41,800 nt of DNA from assembly GCA_016795035.1 (NCBI GenBank), contig JAEUIT010000041.1, forward strand, positions 1 to 41,800, given 5' to 3'. A program made the position numbers and the translations under genes. Shown one piece after another: positions 25,139 through 33,401 of the stretch; the stretch's first letter is position 1, and the number at the start of each line of letters is the position of its first letter. Source of the stretch: Phycisphaerae bacterium (GTDB lineage: Bacteria; Planctomycetota; Phycisphaerae; Phycisphaerales; SM1A02). The notes under the pieces were generated by a model that did not search any database, was not told where the DNA came from, and worked only from the letters and a program-made list of their open reading frames with translations.

Positions 25139-25651
25139 TCAGGGGCAGGCTGGTGACGGAATGCCCGAGGCTGCGCCGCACGCGATGGTGATGCCGGTCA
25201 GCCCTGGTCGGTATCCGCACGGCTCGGGTGTCTGAAGCATGAGATCGGTTCCGGAGACATCCGTCCCATCCGTGCAGGGGCCGACCATCGTGTTGCGCAT
25301 GCAGCTCGCGTCTTCGGCGATCGGGAAGAGGATTCGCTTCCCGCATCCGAGCGCCTCGGGTTGGGCGATGGCGCCGTCGACCCGCGAGCCGACTAACACT
25401 GTGCTGAGCGTGACGAAGAGGGCCGTCACTCCGAGGTATCCCGCGACTGATTGGGCGTACGGTCCGAAACGAATGCCGGCTCCTGCGCGTGGGACGCGCG
25501 ACGAGACGCCGAATCTCGTCGCTTGTTCGGAAGGCGGCGGCGTGTCCAGGCGCTCGGCCATGGACGGACCGACTTCCGAATCCCCACGAGGAGCACTGCT
25601 GCGGGCTGTCGATGGCGATATCCCCGCCATCGCGCTCAGACTGCGCGACAT
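25139..25651 (-). CDS. Hypothetical membrane-anchored Cys-rich small protein
   Basis: A 170-residue protein. The first 75 residues are hydrophilic and Ser/Pro/Arg-rich. One membrane helix follows (YLGVTALFVTLSTVLVG), then a C-terminal region of about 75 residues with six Cys (in LGCGKR, ASCMRN, GPCTDG, EPCGYR, IACGAA, PACP), which suggests disulfides outside the cytoplasm. No family was recognised. The ATG at 25651 is preceded by AGAAAGAGAAG, a usable ribosome site; 25675 and 25561 are alternatives. Codon use includes more A/T-ending codons than its neighbours, so it may be young or transferred, or the call may be partly wrong. Confidence 0.5.
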   Translation of the reverse strand: MSRSLSAMAGISPSTARSSAPRGDSEVGPSMAERLDTPPPSEQATRFGVSSRVPRAGAGIRFGPYAQSVAGYLGVTALFVTLSTVLVGSRVDGAIAQPEALGCGKRILFPIAEDASCMRNTMVGPCTDGTDVSGTDLMLQTPEPCGYRPGLTGITIACGAASGIPSPACP

Positions 25652-25750
25652 GGTGCTTCTCTTTCTGGATCGCAACTCCTCGATCCACTAGGTCATCCCC
25701 CGAGACGCGCACACGTGAGCCCGTCTGGGAGAGAATTTGAAAAATTGATG

Positions 25751-27490
25751 CTACGGCCCCGTAGCGGCCGGCGGGACCGATGTTCTTGGTCCTTGCAGTA
25801 GGACTTCGATTTCGGTCTGGATGCGCCTGAGCATCGCGCTCGTGCGCGTGTCCGCACCTTGCGGCCCCTTCCAACCTTGGACGATCGCCGCTTCGAGCCA
25901 ATCGTTCATGCGCCGCAGCTCTGCGACGTTCGGCGCCGGAGCCTCGTCGCCCGTGAGCGATGGCTGTATCCGCATCCAGCGCGCCGCGGCGACAAGCCCC
26001 TTGAGTCGATTCATCCAGCGCGGGTCGTAGGTCGAGAGTCGCGCGAGACTCTCGCCTTCGGCCATCGCGCCCTCGGCGAGCGGAAGCCATCGATCGGCGG
26101 CCTCAAGGTCGCGAACGTCGAGCGCCAAGCTCGCGGCGAGAAGCGACACCGTCCAACGGCTCACCGGATCGGCGGCGACGACGACTGGGGCGCGCTCGTC
26201 GACCCACGCGAGCGCGGAGACCGGATCGACCGAGGGCAGCGCAAAATCCGCGCTTCGCCCTTGGGCGGCAACGACGAGTATGGTGGGATCGGTCGGCAAG
26301 GCGCCGAGCGTCGACGCGATGATCTCGGTCTCGACGTCGGAACCGAGCGCCACCGCGACCGGCGGCGTTCGCGGCGCGAAGCGCCAGACGAGGAATGCCG
26401 TGAGGAGCACCGCCACGGTGCCGATCCCGATTGCCACGCCGATGCGGCCGCGCCGTCCGCGGGCAAGCCATGACGCCAAGGCGGTTTCGACCTCGTGGGC
26501 GGTCGGCCGATTCGCCGGCACGATCGCCATCGTCTGTCGGATGAGGTCGACGATCTCGGGATCGATGCCGGCCGTCAGGAGGGCGCGGCGTCGGCGGTTG
26601 TCCGCTTCGGCATGTCGCCGATGCGACGCCAGGATGTCACCGCGGGTCGAACCGTATGGAGGTTCGCCGGTCGCTAGCCAATAGAGGACGGCGCCGAGGC
26701 CGGCGACGTCGGCCGGGCCGTCGGGCGGCGTGTTCTGCCAACGCTCCGGCGCCATGAACGCCGGGGTGCCGCCCGGATCGATCTCGTCGGTCGCGAGCAC
26801 GGCGCAGCCGAAGTCGGCGAGGATCGCGCGGTTGCCCGAGTCGATCAGGATGTTCTGCGGGCTCACGTCGCAATGGAGGAGCCGCGCGCCATGGACCGCC
26901 ACGAGCGAATGGGCCACGTCGCGTCCGATGTAGGCGAGGAGGCGCGACGACAGCTCGCGCTGGTGACCGACGCGCCACGAGCGAAGGTCGGTCGCCCGAA
27001 GGAGCGGCATCACGAGATACGGCCACCCTTCGGCAGTGCGGCCGACGTCCAAGATCGTGATGACGGAGGTGTCTTGGGCGAGGCGCGTGCGCCGCGCTTC
27101 GACCAGCGCCTGGTTCGCGCCGCTCGGGTCGGCGTCGACGGGATAGAGCTTCACGGCGACGGTGGGTTCGGGCACGTCCGCGCCGAGCCGCCGATCGCGA
27201 GCGCGGAAGACCGCCGCCTGTACGCCGCTGCCGATGCGCGAGACGAGTTCGTAGCGCCCCTTGCCGTCGGCGAGCAGTTCGCCGAGGAAGTACGGAAGCG
27301 CGGGATCCGGGAGCGGCCCGCTCGGCGCCGTGACCGACGAGAAGAAGAGCGCCGCGGGGCCGGACGGGGGACCCGAGCCCGGACCGGACGCCGAGTCCGC
27401 CTTCGGCGTTGCATCGGCGTCCGACGGCTGCGGCGGCGCGGTGTCCGCGTCGTCCGGATCCTTCGGTGTCTCGTGGTCCGCCGCGCTCAT
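25751..27490 (-). CDS. Membrane Ser/Thr protein kinase (Hanks type) with extracytoplasmic domain
   Basis: A 579-residue kinase. A disordered Asp/Pro/Ser-rich N terminus (1-75) precedes the kinase domain: glycine loop IGSGVQAAVF near 84, VAVK Lys near 112, catalytic loop HCDVSPQN near 205, ADFG near 223, and APE in TPAFMAPERW. The HRD Arg is Cys, so this is a non-RD-type loop. The essential Asp and Asn are kept, so activity is likely. One membrane helix (VAIGIGTVAVLLTAFLVW) near 375 is followed by an outside domain of about 190 residues, mostly helical and of unknown kind, possibly a sensor. The ATG at 27490 is preferred to 27541. The lptB promoter is divergent. Confidence 0.88.
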   Translation of the reverse strand: MSAADHETPKDPDDADTAPPQPSDADATPKADSASGPGSGPPSGPAALFFSSVTAPSGPLPDPALPYFLGELLADGKGRYELVSRIGSGVQAAVFRARDRRLGADVPEPTVAVKLYPVDADPSGANQALVEARRTRLAQDTSVITILDVGRTAEGWPYLVMPLLRATDLRSWRVGHQRELSSRLLAYIGRDVAHSLVAVHGARLLHCDVSPQNILIDSGNRAILADFGCAVLATDEIDPGGTPAFMAPERWQNTPPDGPADVAGLGAVLYWLATGEPPYGSTRGDILASHRRHAEADNRRRRALLTAGIDPEIVDLIRQTMAIVPANRPTAHEVETALASWLARGRRGRIGVAIGIGTVAVLLTAFLVWRFAPRTPPVAVALGSDVETEIIASTLGALPTDPTILVVAAQGRSADFALPSVDPVSALAWVDERAPVVVAADPVSRWTVSLLAASLALDVRDLEAADRWLPLAEGAMAEGESLARLSTYDPRWMNRLKGLVAAARWMRIQPSLTGDEAPAPNVAELRRMNDWLEAAIVQGWKGPQGADTRTSAMLRRIQTEIEVLLQGPRTSVPPAATGP

Positions 27491-27604
27491 ACGTCCATCA
27501 TGAAGCGAGAAGGACGCGAAAACGAGCGTCGTCCTACGCAAACCGTTCTCGAAGTCGGCGAGTTTCGCGCGTCGCCGCGAGGCCTCCTCGTCGTCGAGCT
27601 TCCG

Positions 27605-27610
27605 TATACT
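27605..27610 (+). promoter_or_regulatory. Putative -10 box, leaderless start of lptB
   Basis: TATACT preceded by G, ending 8 bases before the ATG at 27619. The string ATACTCCGCC is shared with the nuoD promoter arm at 6254. Confidence 0.5.
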
Positions 27611-27618
27611 CCGCCGCC

Positions 27619-28353
27619 ATGCCGCTCCTCGAGGCCACCGGCCTCATCAAGAGTTACAACGATCGCCGCGTGGTCGACGGTGTGTCGTTCGTCGTCGAGC
27701 CGGGGGAGGTGGTCGGGCTCCTCGGGCGAAATGGCGCGGGCAAGACCACGTCCTTTCGCATGGCGATCGGCATGATCGGCCCCGAGGGGGGCAAGGTCAT
27801 GTTCAACGGGCGGGATGTCACGTTCCTCCCGATGTACAAACACGCCCTCGCGGGCATGGGGTACCTGAGTCAGGAGCCGAGCGTCTTCCAGCGCCTGACC
27901 TGCGAACAGAATCTCTTGGCGATTCTTGAATTGCAGCCGCTCTCCCGTGACGCCCGCCGACGCAGGGCCAACGAACTCCTCGAGCAGTTCAGCCTCCAGC
28001 ACAAGGCGAAGGAAGAGGCCCGCACGTGCTCGGGGGGCGAACGCCGCCGCCTCGAGATCGCCCGGGCGCTCATCACGAAGCCACGGCTGATGCTCTTGGA
28101 CGAGCCGTTCGCGGCGGTCGATCCGCACACCGTCGAAGAGCTGCAGGCCGAGGTCCGCCGCCTCGCCGACGACGGCATCGCGATGCTCGTCACCGACCAC
28201 AACGTGCAGCAGACGCTCCGGATCTGCGACCGAGCCTACATCATCCATAACGGCAAGAACCTGAAGGACGGCGAGCCGCGCTTCCTGATCAACGACCCCG
28301 AGGTTCGCGACGCGTATCTTGCGAGCACGTTCCGCGGCGACGAGTTCGGATGA
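27619..28353 (+). CDS. lptB: Lipopolysaccharide export ABC transporter ATPase LptB
   Basis: A 244-residue ABC ATPase that powers LPS extraction from the inner membrane with LptF/LptG. Walker A is GRNGAGKTT near 36, the Q-loop is YLSQEPSVFQRLT, the signature is CSGGERRRLEIARAL near 137, Walker B is LMLLDEPFAAVDP near 157, and the switch is TDHNV. The YLSQEPSVF and TDHNVQQTLRICDRAYI segments and the C-terminal NDPEVRDAYL are LptB-like rather than branched-chain amino acid ATPases. No lptA/C/F/G is adjacent. The start has no ribosome site and follows TATACT by 8 bases. A heptad element begins after the stop. Confidence 0.92.
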   Translation: MPLLEATGLIKSYNDRRVVDGVSFVVEPGEVVGLLGRNGAGKTTSFRMAIGMIGPEGGKVMFNGRDVTFLPMYKHALAGMGYLSQEPSVFQRLTCEQNLLAILELQPLSRDARRRRANELLEQFSLQHKAKEEARTCSGGERRRLEIARALITKPRLMLLDEPFAAVDPHTVEELQAEVRRLADDGIAMLVTDHNVQQTLRICDRAYIIHNGKNLKDGEPRFLINDPEVRDAYLASTFRGDEFG

Positions 28354-28356
28354 GAA

Positions 28357-28458
28357 GGATTCAGGATTGAGGAGTCAGGATTCAGGGTGAAAACACCTGG
28401 AGGTCCAGACGCTCTCTTTTCACTGACTCCTGACTCCTGACTCCTGACTCCCAACTCC
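28357..28458. repeat. Inverted heptad-repeat element 4 (lptB / PEGA lipoprotein junction)
   Basis: Left arm GGATTCA, GGATTGA, GGAGTCA, GGATTCA (28357-28384), a unique spacer of about 40 bases, and right arm of four TGACTCC plus CAACTCC (28424-28458). The remaining bases to the ATG at 28492 are pyrimidine-rich with no ribosome site. Confidence 0.85.
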
Positions 28459-28491
28459 GCCGCTCAATCCCCGATCCTTGCTCCTCCTCCC

Positions 28492-28977
28492 ATGCTCCGC
28501 CCCCCGCATCTCCTCGTTGCAGCTCTCGTCGCCGTCGCCGCCGCGGGCATGACCGGCTGCGTGCGGCGGACGGTGTCGATCACGAGCGAGCCGTCGGGGG
28601 CGCTCGTTCTCGTCAACGACCGCGAAGTCGGCCGCACGCCGTGCAGCTTCGACTTCACGTACTACGGCACCTACGACGTCCAGCTCTCCTACGAGGGATA
28701 CGAGCCGGTGTCGACGAGCGCCGACGCGAACGCGCCGTGGTGGGACACGATCCCGATCGACGCGGTCTCCGAGGCGATCCCCGCGAACCTTCAGACGAAG
28801 AACGCGTGGCACTTCACGCTCGTGCCGATCGTGCACGACCGCGAGGCGCTCCTCGCCCGCGCCCGCGAACTCAGGTCGGCGATAGCGCCGGAGGACGCGC
28901 CGATTGCGGAATCGGCGACGGACGCGGCGACGACGACTCCGAACTCCGGCGAAGCGCCCGCGACAAGTCCTCGATGA
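28492..28977 (+). CDS. PEGA-domain lipoprotein
   Basis: A 161-residue exported lipoprotein. The signal peptide LRPPHLLVAALVAVAAAGMTGC has lipobox MTGC, Cys at about 23. A PEGA domain follows: TVSITSEPSGALVLVNDREVGRTPCSFDFTYYGTYDVQLSYEGYEP, a small beta-sandwich found in surface proteins. The C-terminal third is Ala/Thr/Pro-rich. The ATG at 28492 lacks a Shine-Dalgarno sequence and follows heptad element 4. The last 107 bases overlap the 3' end of the convergent PLP-enzyme gene, whose own tail is also low-complexity. The exact role is unknown; a Planctomycetes outer-membrane accessory lipoprotein is likely. Confidence 0.82.
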   Translation: MLRPPHLLVAALVAVAAAGMTGCVRRTVSITSEPSGALVLVNDREVGRTPCSFDFTYYGTYDVQLSYEGYEPVSTSADANAPWWDTIPIDAVSEAIPANLQTKNAWHFTLVPIVHDREALLARARELRSAIAPEDAPIAESATDAATTTPNSGEAPATSPR

Positions 28978-30088
28978 GGTCTTGGGGGTCTTCGAGGCCG
29001 ATCGAGAGACGGATCAGGTCTTCGGGAAGCGTGCGCTCCGCCGCCGGAATGCTCGCATGCGACATGCGGCAGGGGAGACTCGCCGTGCTCGCGATACTGC
29101 CGAAACTCACGGCGATCGCGAAGCGCTTGAGCGATTCGACGAGCGCCACGCTCCGCTCCACGTTGCCGGTCTCGAACGCAACGAGGACGCCCGCGCCGCT
29201 CGCCTGGCGCTGATGGCGCGCGCGATCGGGATGGTCGGCGAGCGACAGGTGCCGCACGCGCGTCGCCCCCGGCAACGCGGAGAGCACCTCCGCGACCCGC
29301 GCCGCGCTCGCGGCCTGGCGATCGAGCCGTACGCCCAGCGTGCGCATGCCGCGAAGAAGGAGCCACGCGTCGAACGGTCCAAGGACCGCGCCTTCGGCGT
29401 TGTGGTGAAACGCGAGCCGCGCCGCGACGCCCTCCTCGCGGGCGACCACGATGCCGGCCGTCACGTCGCCGTGGCCATTCAGGAGTTTCGTCGCGCTATG
29501 GACGACGAGATCGGCGCCATGCTCGATCGGCCGCTGGAACCACGGGCTCATCGCCGTGGCGTCGACCGCGAGAAGCGCGCCGGCGCGCCGGGCCGCGCGG
29601 GCAAGCGCCGCGAGGTCGGGCACGCGCAGGAGCGGATTCGTCACGCTCTCGACGAAGACGAGGCGTGTGCGAGGCGAGAGCGCCGCCTGCAACGCGGAGT
29701 CGTCGGCGTCGACGAGATTCGCATAGCGCACCGAGATCCCTCGCGGCTCGAACACGCGCGAGAAGAGGCGATGCGAGCCGCCGTAGAGGTCGTCGTGCGC
29801 GACGATCTCGTCGCCCGGCTTCAGGAGCCCGGCGACCGCCGCGATCGCCGCGACGCCGCTCGCGTACGCGAACGCGCGGCAACCGCCGTCGAGTTCGGCG
29901 CAGTGCCGCTCGAGCGTCTCGCGCGTCGGGTTGCCGCTGCGGGCGTAGTCGTAACGGCCGAAGCCTTCGGCCGACTCCTGCGCGAACGTCGCGGTCTGGT
30001 AGAGCGGAGGCGCGCTGGCGTGCCACGGATCGCCCGCGACATCCGGGAGCGCGACGACGCGGGTGTGCGGTCGGGCTGGTGTGGTCAT
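28871..30088 (-). CDS. Trans-sulfuration PLP enzyme, cystathionine gamma-synthase/lyase or homocysteine synthase family
   Basis: A 405-residue PLP fold-type I enzyme of Met/Cys metabolism, last gene of the operon. Landmarks are PPLYQTATFA, YARSGNPTRETLE, YASGVAAIAAVAGLLKPGDEIV, the PLP-contacting Tyr and Gly of LYGGSHRLF, ESVTNPLLRVPDL and the Schiff-base Lys in HSATKLLNGHGD near 200. The C terminus has SFGSIASTASLPCRMSHASI and LIRLSIGLEDPQDLIEDL, then a 24-residue Ser/Pro tail that overlaps the PEGA gene. The reaction (gamma-synthase, lyase or sulfhydrylase) cannot be told from motifs alone. ATG 30088 overlaps the upstream stop by ATGA. Confidence 0.88.
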   Translation of the reverse strand: MTTPARPHTRVVALPDVAGDPWHASAPPLYQTATFAQESAEGFGRYDYARSGNPTRETLERHCAELDGGCRAFAYASGVAAIAAVAGLLKPGDEIVAHDDLYGGSHRLFSRVFEPRGISVRYANLVDADDSALQAALSPRTRLVFVESVTNPLLRVPDLAALARAARRAGALLAVDATAMSPWFQRPIEHGADLVVHSATKLLNGHGDVTAGIVVAREEGVAARLAFHHNAEGAVLGPFDAWLLLRGMRTLGVRLDRQAASAARVAEVLSALPGATRVRHLSLADHPDRARHQRQASGAGVLVAFETGNVERSVALVESLKRFAIAVSFGSIASTASLPCRMSHASIPAAERTLPEDLIRLSIGLEDPQDLIEDLSRALRRSSESSSPRPSPIPQSARPPALSPT

Positions 30089-31812
30089 CGCACACCTCCG
30101 GCCGTACGTGCGGCATTGCTCGCGACGAGGCGCTCGCAGGCGTCGAGCGCGTCGGCGATCACGCTGATCGCCGTCGGCCAGCGTCCGGCGCCGATGCCGC
30201 GCACGACGTGCGTCGCGCCGCGCGCGGTCGTGACTTCGAGCGCGTTGCCGCACGCGTGGCCCAGGGTCGCGAGCGTTCCCGCGACGGGTTCGGGCGCGAC
30301 CGTCGCATGCACGCGCTCCGCGTCGCGCCACGCGCGGGCCACGAGGCGCACGCCCGCGTGGGCGTCGGCCGCGGTGAGCTCGCGCAGGCCGCGCGGCACC
30401 CGCGCGCACGGCGGCTCGCCGAACGCGGCCTCCGCAAGGATCGCGATCTTGTCGCAGGCGTCGATCCCGTCGAGGTCGCGGGACGGATCTGCCTCGGCAT
30501 AGCCGCGGGCGATCGCGTCGCGGACGGCGTCGTCGAAGGCGGCGCCGCGGGCCACCGCGTTCGCGATCCATTGGCACGTGCCGTTCAGGATGCCCTCGAG
30601 TCGCACCACCGTCTCACCCGCCTCGCGCAGTCGGTCGAGGAGTTCGAGGCAGGGCACCGCGCCGCCGACCGCCGCCGAATGATGCAGCGAACCGCCGGTG
30701 CCGAGGGCGCATGCCGCGAGCGCCGCGCCCGACTCGGCGACGAGCGCCTTATTCGCCGTGACGAACGCCGCGCCGCGCGCGAGCGTCTCGCCCGCGATCG
30801 TGCGCGGCGGCTCGAGCCCGCCGATCACCTCGATCACGAGATCGGCGCGTGCGGCGAGGCGCCGCGCGTCGCTCGTGAGAAGGTCGTCGGGCACGCGACC
30901 GAAGTGCTCGCTGCAGCGCTCCCGCGCCGGATCGCGCACCGCGACGCCGACGAGCTCGAATCGGTCGGGCCGAGCGCGGAGATGGTCGTAGACGCCAAGG
31001 CCGACGACGCCGAGCCCGAGGAGCGCGACGCGCACGCGTCGTTGCGGCGTACGCGGCGCGAGCTCGTCGCGGTCGCCGCCGACGCGCGTGCCCGTCCCGC
31101 CGCCCCGACCGCACAGGGCGCGAATCCGAAACGCGGTGCCGGTCGCGGCCGCGTGATCGAGCGCCTTCCGCTGCACCACGCGCCCGCCGAGAGATCGCGC
31201 CGTGTCGAAGCGGAGCGACGCGAAGCGCCGCGGCTCGTCGCCGAGGCCGCGCGGGTCGCGCTCGTAGACGCCGTCGACGTCCTTCACGAGCGTGCACTCG
31301 GCGTCGAGCGCCGCCGCGAGCGCGATTGCGGTGAGGTCGGAGCCGCCGCGCCCGAGGAGCGTGAGCGCCCCGTGGTCGTCGGTGCCGACGAAGCCGGGGA
31401 CGACGACCACGTCGGCGCCGCGCGCCGCCCGGCGGACCGCCTGCGGGTCGACCGATGCGATGCGCGCGTCGAGCGGGTCGCCCACGGTCGCGATGCCCAC
31501 GTCGCGGGCGGGAATCGCCTTCGCCTCGAGGCCCGCACGCTGGAGTGCGAGCGTCACGCGCAGTGAACTTTCGACCTCGCCGATCGCGACGTACGCGGCT
31601 GCGTCGCTCGCGTGGCCGTCGGGATCGACATGGGCGAGAAGCGCGTCGGTGCGCCCGTGGAAGGCGCTCGTCACGACGACGAGGCGCTTGCCGCGACGGA
31701 CGAGGCCGTACGCGTCCTGTGCGAGCCGGAGGAGATCGCGGTCGTCGCGAAGGACGGAGCCGCCGTATTTGACGACGTCGGTGATGCGGTTCGTGCGGTC
31801 GTGATCAGCCAC
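30085..31812 (-). CDS. Bifunctional aspartokinase - homoserine dehydrogenase without ACT domains
   Basis: A 575-residue fusion that phosphorylates aspartate and reduces aspartate semialdehyde to homoserine, the common trunk to Met and Thr. The kinase part has VVKYGGSVL near 12 and LGRGGSDLTAIALAAAL near 152, followed by VKDVDGVYERDPR. It ends near 250 (FRIRALC) and passes through a short Gly/Arg linker straight into the dehydrogenase: ALLGLGVVGLGVY near 265, TANKALVAE, LEGILNGTCQWIAN, GYAEADPSRDLDGIDACDKIAI. E. coli ThrA and MetL have about 810 residues with ACT domains between the parts; none is visible here, so allosteric feedback may be absent. The GTG at 31812 has AGGAGG 7 bases upstream and overlaps the upstream stop by 8 bases. 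Confidence 0.9.
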   Translation of the reverse strand: MADHDRTNRITDVVKYGGSVLRDDRDLLRLAQDAYGLVRRGKRLVVVTSAFHGRTDALLAHVDPDGHASDAAAYVAIGEVESSLRVTLALQRAGLEAKAIPARDVGIATVGDPLDARIASVDPQAVRRAARGADVVVVPGFVGTDDHGALTLLGRGGSDLTAIALAAALDAECTLVKDVDGVYERDPRGLGDEPRRFASLRFDTARSLGGRVVQRKALDHAAATGTAFRIRALCGRGGGTGTRVGGDRDELAPRTPQRRVRVALLGLGVVGLGVYDHLRARPDRFELVGVAVRDPARERCSEHFGRVPDDLLTSDARRLAARADLVIEVIGGLEPPRTIAGETLARGAAFVTANKALVAESGAALAACALGTGGSLHHSAAVGGAVPCLELLDRLREAGETVVRLEGILNGTCQWIANAVARGAAFDDAVRDAIARGYAEADPSRDLDGIDACDKIAILAEAAFGEPPCARVPRGLRELTAADAHAGVRLVARAWRDAERVHATVAPEPVAGTLATLGHACGNALEVTTARGATHVVRGIGAGRWPTAISVIADALDACERLVASNAARTAGGVR

Positions 31813-33088
31813 AGGCCACCTCCTCGGCTGCAACGGGGAGTGCGGCGGCGCCGGCGCTCGCGGCGCACCGCGAGGCATCGAGCGCCTGAGCGAGATCGCG
31901 GCGAATGTCGTCGACGCCCTCGAGCCCGACCGACAGGCGCACGAGCCCGTCGGTGATGCCGATGGCGCGGCGCTCGGCCGGCGGCACGTCGCCGTGCGTC
32001 ATCGTGACGGGATGCGTGAGGAGGCTCTCCGCGCCGCCGAGACTCTCGGCGACGGTGACGAGTTCGAGCCGCCGCGCGAAAGCGATCGCCGCGTCGCGGC
32101 CGCCCTCGAGCTCGAACGAAACCAAGCCGCCGTGGCCGTTCCTGTGCTGGCGTCGCGCGAGCTCGTGCCCGGCGTGCGTGCGCAGGCCGGGATAGAGGAC
32201 CCGCGCGACGCCCGCCTGCCCGTCGAGCCATCGCGCGATCTCGAGCGCCGACGCCGCGTGCCGTTCGAGGCGCGTCGCGAGCGTCTTCGAGCCTTGCAGC
32301 GTCAGCCATGCGTCGAACGGCGCCTGGATCGAGCCGACCGACTTCCGCAGGAAGCGCAGCCGCTCGAGAAGCGCCGCATCGCGGGCCACGAGCGCGCCGC
32401 CGATCGTCGCGTGGTGGCCGTCGATCCACTTCGTCGTCGAGAGGAGCGACACGGTCGCGCCGAGGTCGAGCGGGCGCTGATGAAACGCGGTGAGGAACGT
32501 GTTGTCGACGGCGAGCGGGATCCGCGCCGCCGCCGCGAGTCGCGCGACGGCTGCAACGTCGACCACGTCGAGCGTCGGGTTCGCCGGCGTCTCGACGAGG
32601 ATGAGCCGCGTGCGCGGCGTGATCGCGCTGCCGATCGCGCGGACGTCGGTCGCGTCGACGAATGACGCGGAGACGCCGAAGGGGGCGAGCACCTGGCGGA
32701 AGAGCCGCACGGTGCCGCCGTAGCAGGCGCGACTCACGATCGCGTGGTCGCCGCCGGCGAGCGTGGCGAGCGCGAGTGCGTGCGTGGCCGCCAATCCCGA
32801 CGCGAACGCGACGGCGGGCGGCGCGTCTTCCAGCGCGCCGAGCGCGGTCTCGAGCGCGGCGACGGTGGGATTCGACGCCCGCGAATACGTGTGCTCCGCG
32901 GACTCGCCGGGCGCCGCTTGGGCGAACGTCGCCGACTGCACGATCGGCGGAAGGAGCGACGGGGCGCGGCTGTCGGCGCGACCCCATCCGCGCACGGCGC
33001 GGGTTTGGAACGATTGCAGCTCCGGCGACTGCCGAGCGGCTGCGTGCAGGCCGATGCGGCCTTCCGGAAACGACGACGACTCTGACAT
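31805..33088 (-). CDS. Trans-sulfuration PLP enzyme, first gene of the SAM-controlled operon
   Basis: A 427-residue PLP enzyme of the cystathionine gamma-synthase/beta-lyase family. It has LLPPIVQSATFAQ, YSRASNPTVAALE, FASGLAATHALALATLAGGDHAIV, CYGGTVRLF, ETPANPTLDVVD and the Schiff-base Lys in LSTTKWIDGHH near 218. The C terminus is GGAESLLTHPVTMTH then LVRLSVGLEGVDDI. The WIDGHHATIGG stretch and the ESLLTHP form are close to gamma-synthase and O-acylhomoserine sulfhydrylase types. With the next gene making homoserine, one of the two PLP enzymes probably makes homocysteine or cystathionine. No homoserine acyltransferase is in the window. The ATG at 33088 is enclosed in a hairpin and follows an S-box-like leader. 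Confidence 0.9.
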   Translation of the reverse strand: MSESSSFPEGRIGLHAAARQSPELQSFQTRAVRGWGRADSRAPSLLPPIVQSATFAQAAPGESAEHTYSRASNPTVAALETALGALEDAPPAVAFASGLAATHALALATLAGGDHAIVSRACYGGTVRLFRQVLAPFGVSASFVDATDVRAIGSAITPRTRLILVETPANPTLDVVDVAAVARLAAAARIPLAVDNTFLTAFHQRPLDLGATVSLLSTTKWIDGHHATIGGALVARDAALLERLRFLRKSVGSIQAPFDAWLTLQGSKTLATRLERHAASALEIARWLDGQAGVARVLYPGLRTHAGHELARRQHRNGHGGLVSFELEGGRDAAIAFARRLELVTVAESLGGAESLLTHPVTMTHGDVPPAERRAIGITDGLVRLSVGLEGVDDIRRDLAQALDASRCAASAGAAALPVAAEEVACG

Positions 33089-33115
33089 GCCTTGATCTCC
33101 AAGGCGTCATCAGAG
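33080..33115 (-). promoter_or_regulatory. Hairpin enclosing the ribosome site and start codon of the methionine operon
   Basis: On the minus strand an outer 6-bp stem CTCTGA/TCAGAG encloses an inner 6-bp stem GCCTTG/CAAGGC with loop GAGAT. The loop and last stem base form GGAGA, the ribosome site. The ATG at 33088 lies in the internal bulge directly after the inner stem. Both stems are perfect. It is a plausible translational on/off platform for the upstream aptamer. Confidence 0.65.
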
Positions 33116-33198
33116 AGGGACCGAACAGCGACGGATATCGCACGATGGCCAAGGACGACGACGTCGTTGGCGTTTTGTGAAGTTCGGAGTGCTCGGCA

Positions 33199-33215
33199 CC
33201 AGTGTTTGGCACTGG
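33199..33215 (-). other. Leader hairpin between aptamer and start hairpin
   Basis: CCAGTG/CACTGG, perfect 6 bp with a 5-base loop. No T-run follows. It is probably a spacer helix or alternative-pairing partner in the leader. Confidence 0.4.
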
Positions 33216-33234
33216 GGGGCCGGTCCGCCTTCAC

Positions 33235-33393
33235 CGCATCGTTCCCTTGGACGTTGGTTCGCCGGTTTTCACCGGGAAGAAACGCCGTCGGGATGGGCCT
33301 CGGCACCGTGATGTGTCGGTCGCGACTGTTCTTCGCGACGACGCACTCGGTTGCCGTTCGAGCCGATGAGGCCGGCTCGAAACTCTTGATACG
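33235..33393 (-). promoter_or_regulatory. S-box-like SAM riboswitch aptamer (SAM-I / SAM-IV clan)
   Basis: Read on the minus strand: CGTATC-AAGAG start, P2 hairpin CGAGCCG/CGGCTCG (33359-33379), the conserved CGGCAACC segment (33349-33356), a P3 hairpin (33315-33342), then CACGGTGCC (33302-33310) and GAGGCC. GAGGC can pair with the GCCTC loop of P2, matching the clan's pseudoknot. A CCGGT-GAAA-ACCGG hairpin (33262-33275) could be P4 or P5. CGTATC can pair with GATGCG (33235-33240) as P1, with one G-T pair. The downstream genes make homoserine and methionine precursors, as expected for SAM control. The subclass is uncertain. Confidence 0.72.
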
Positions 33394-33401
33394 CGAGGCC
33401 C

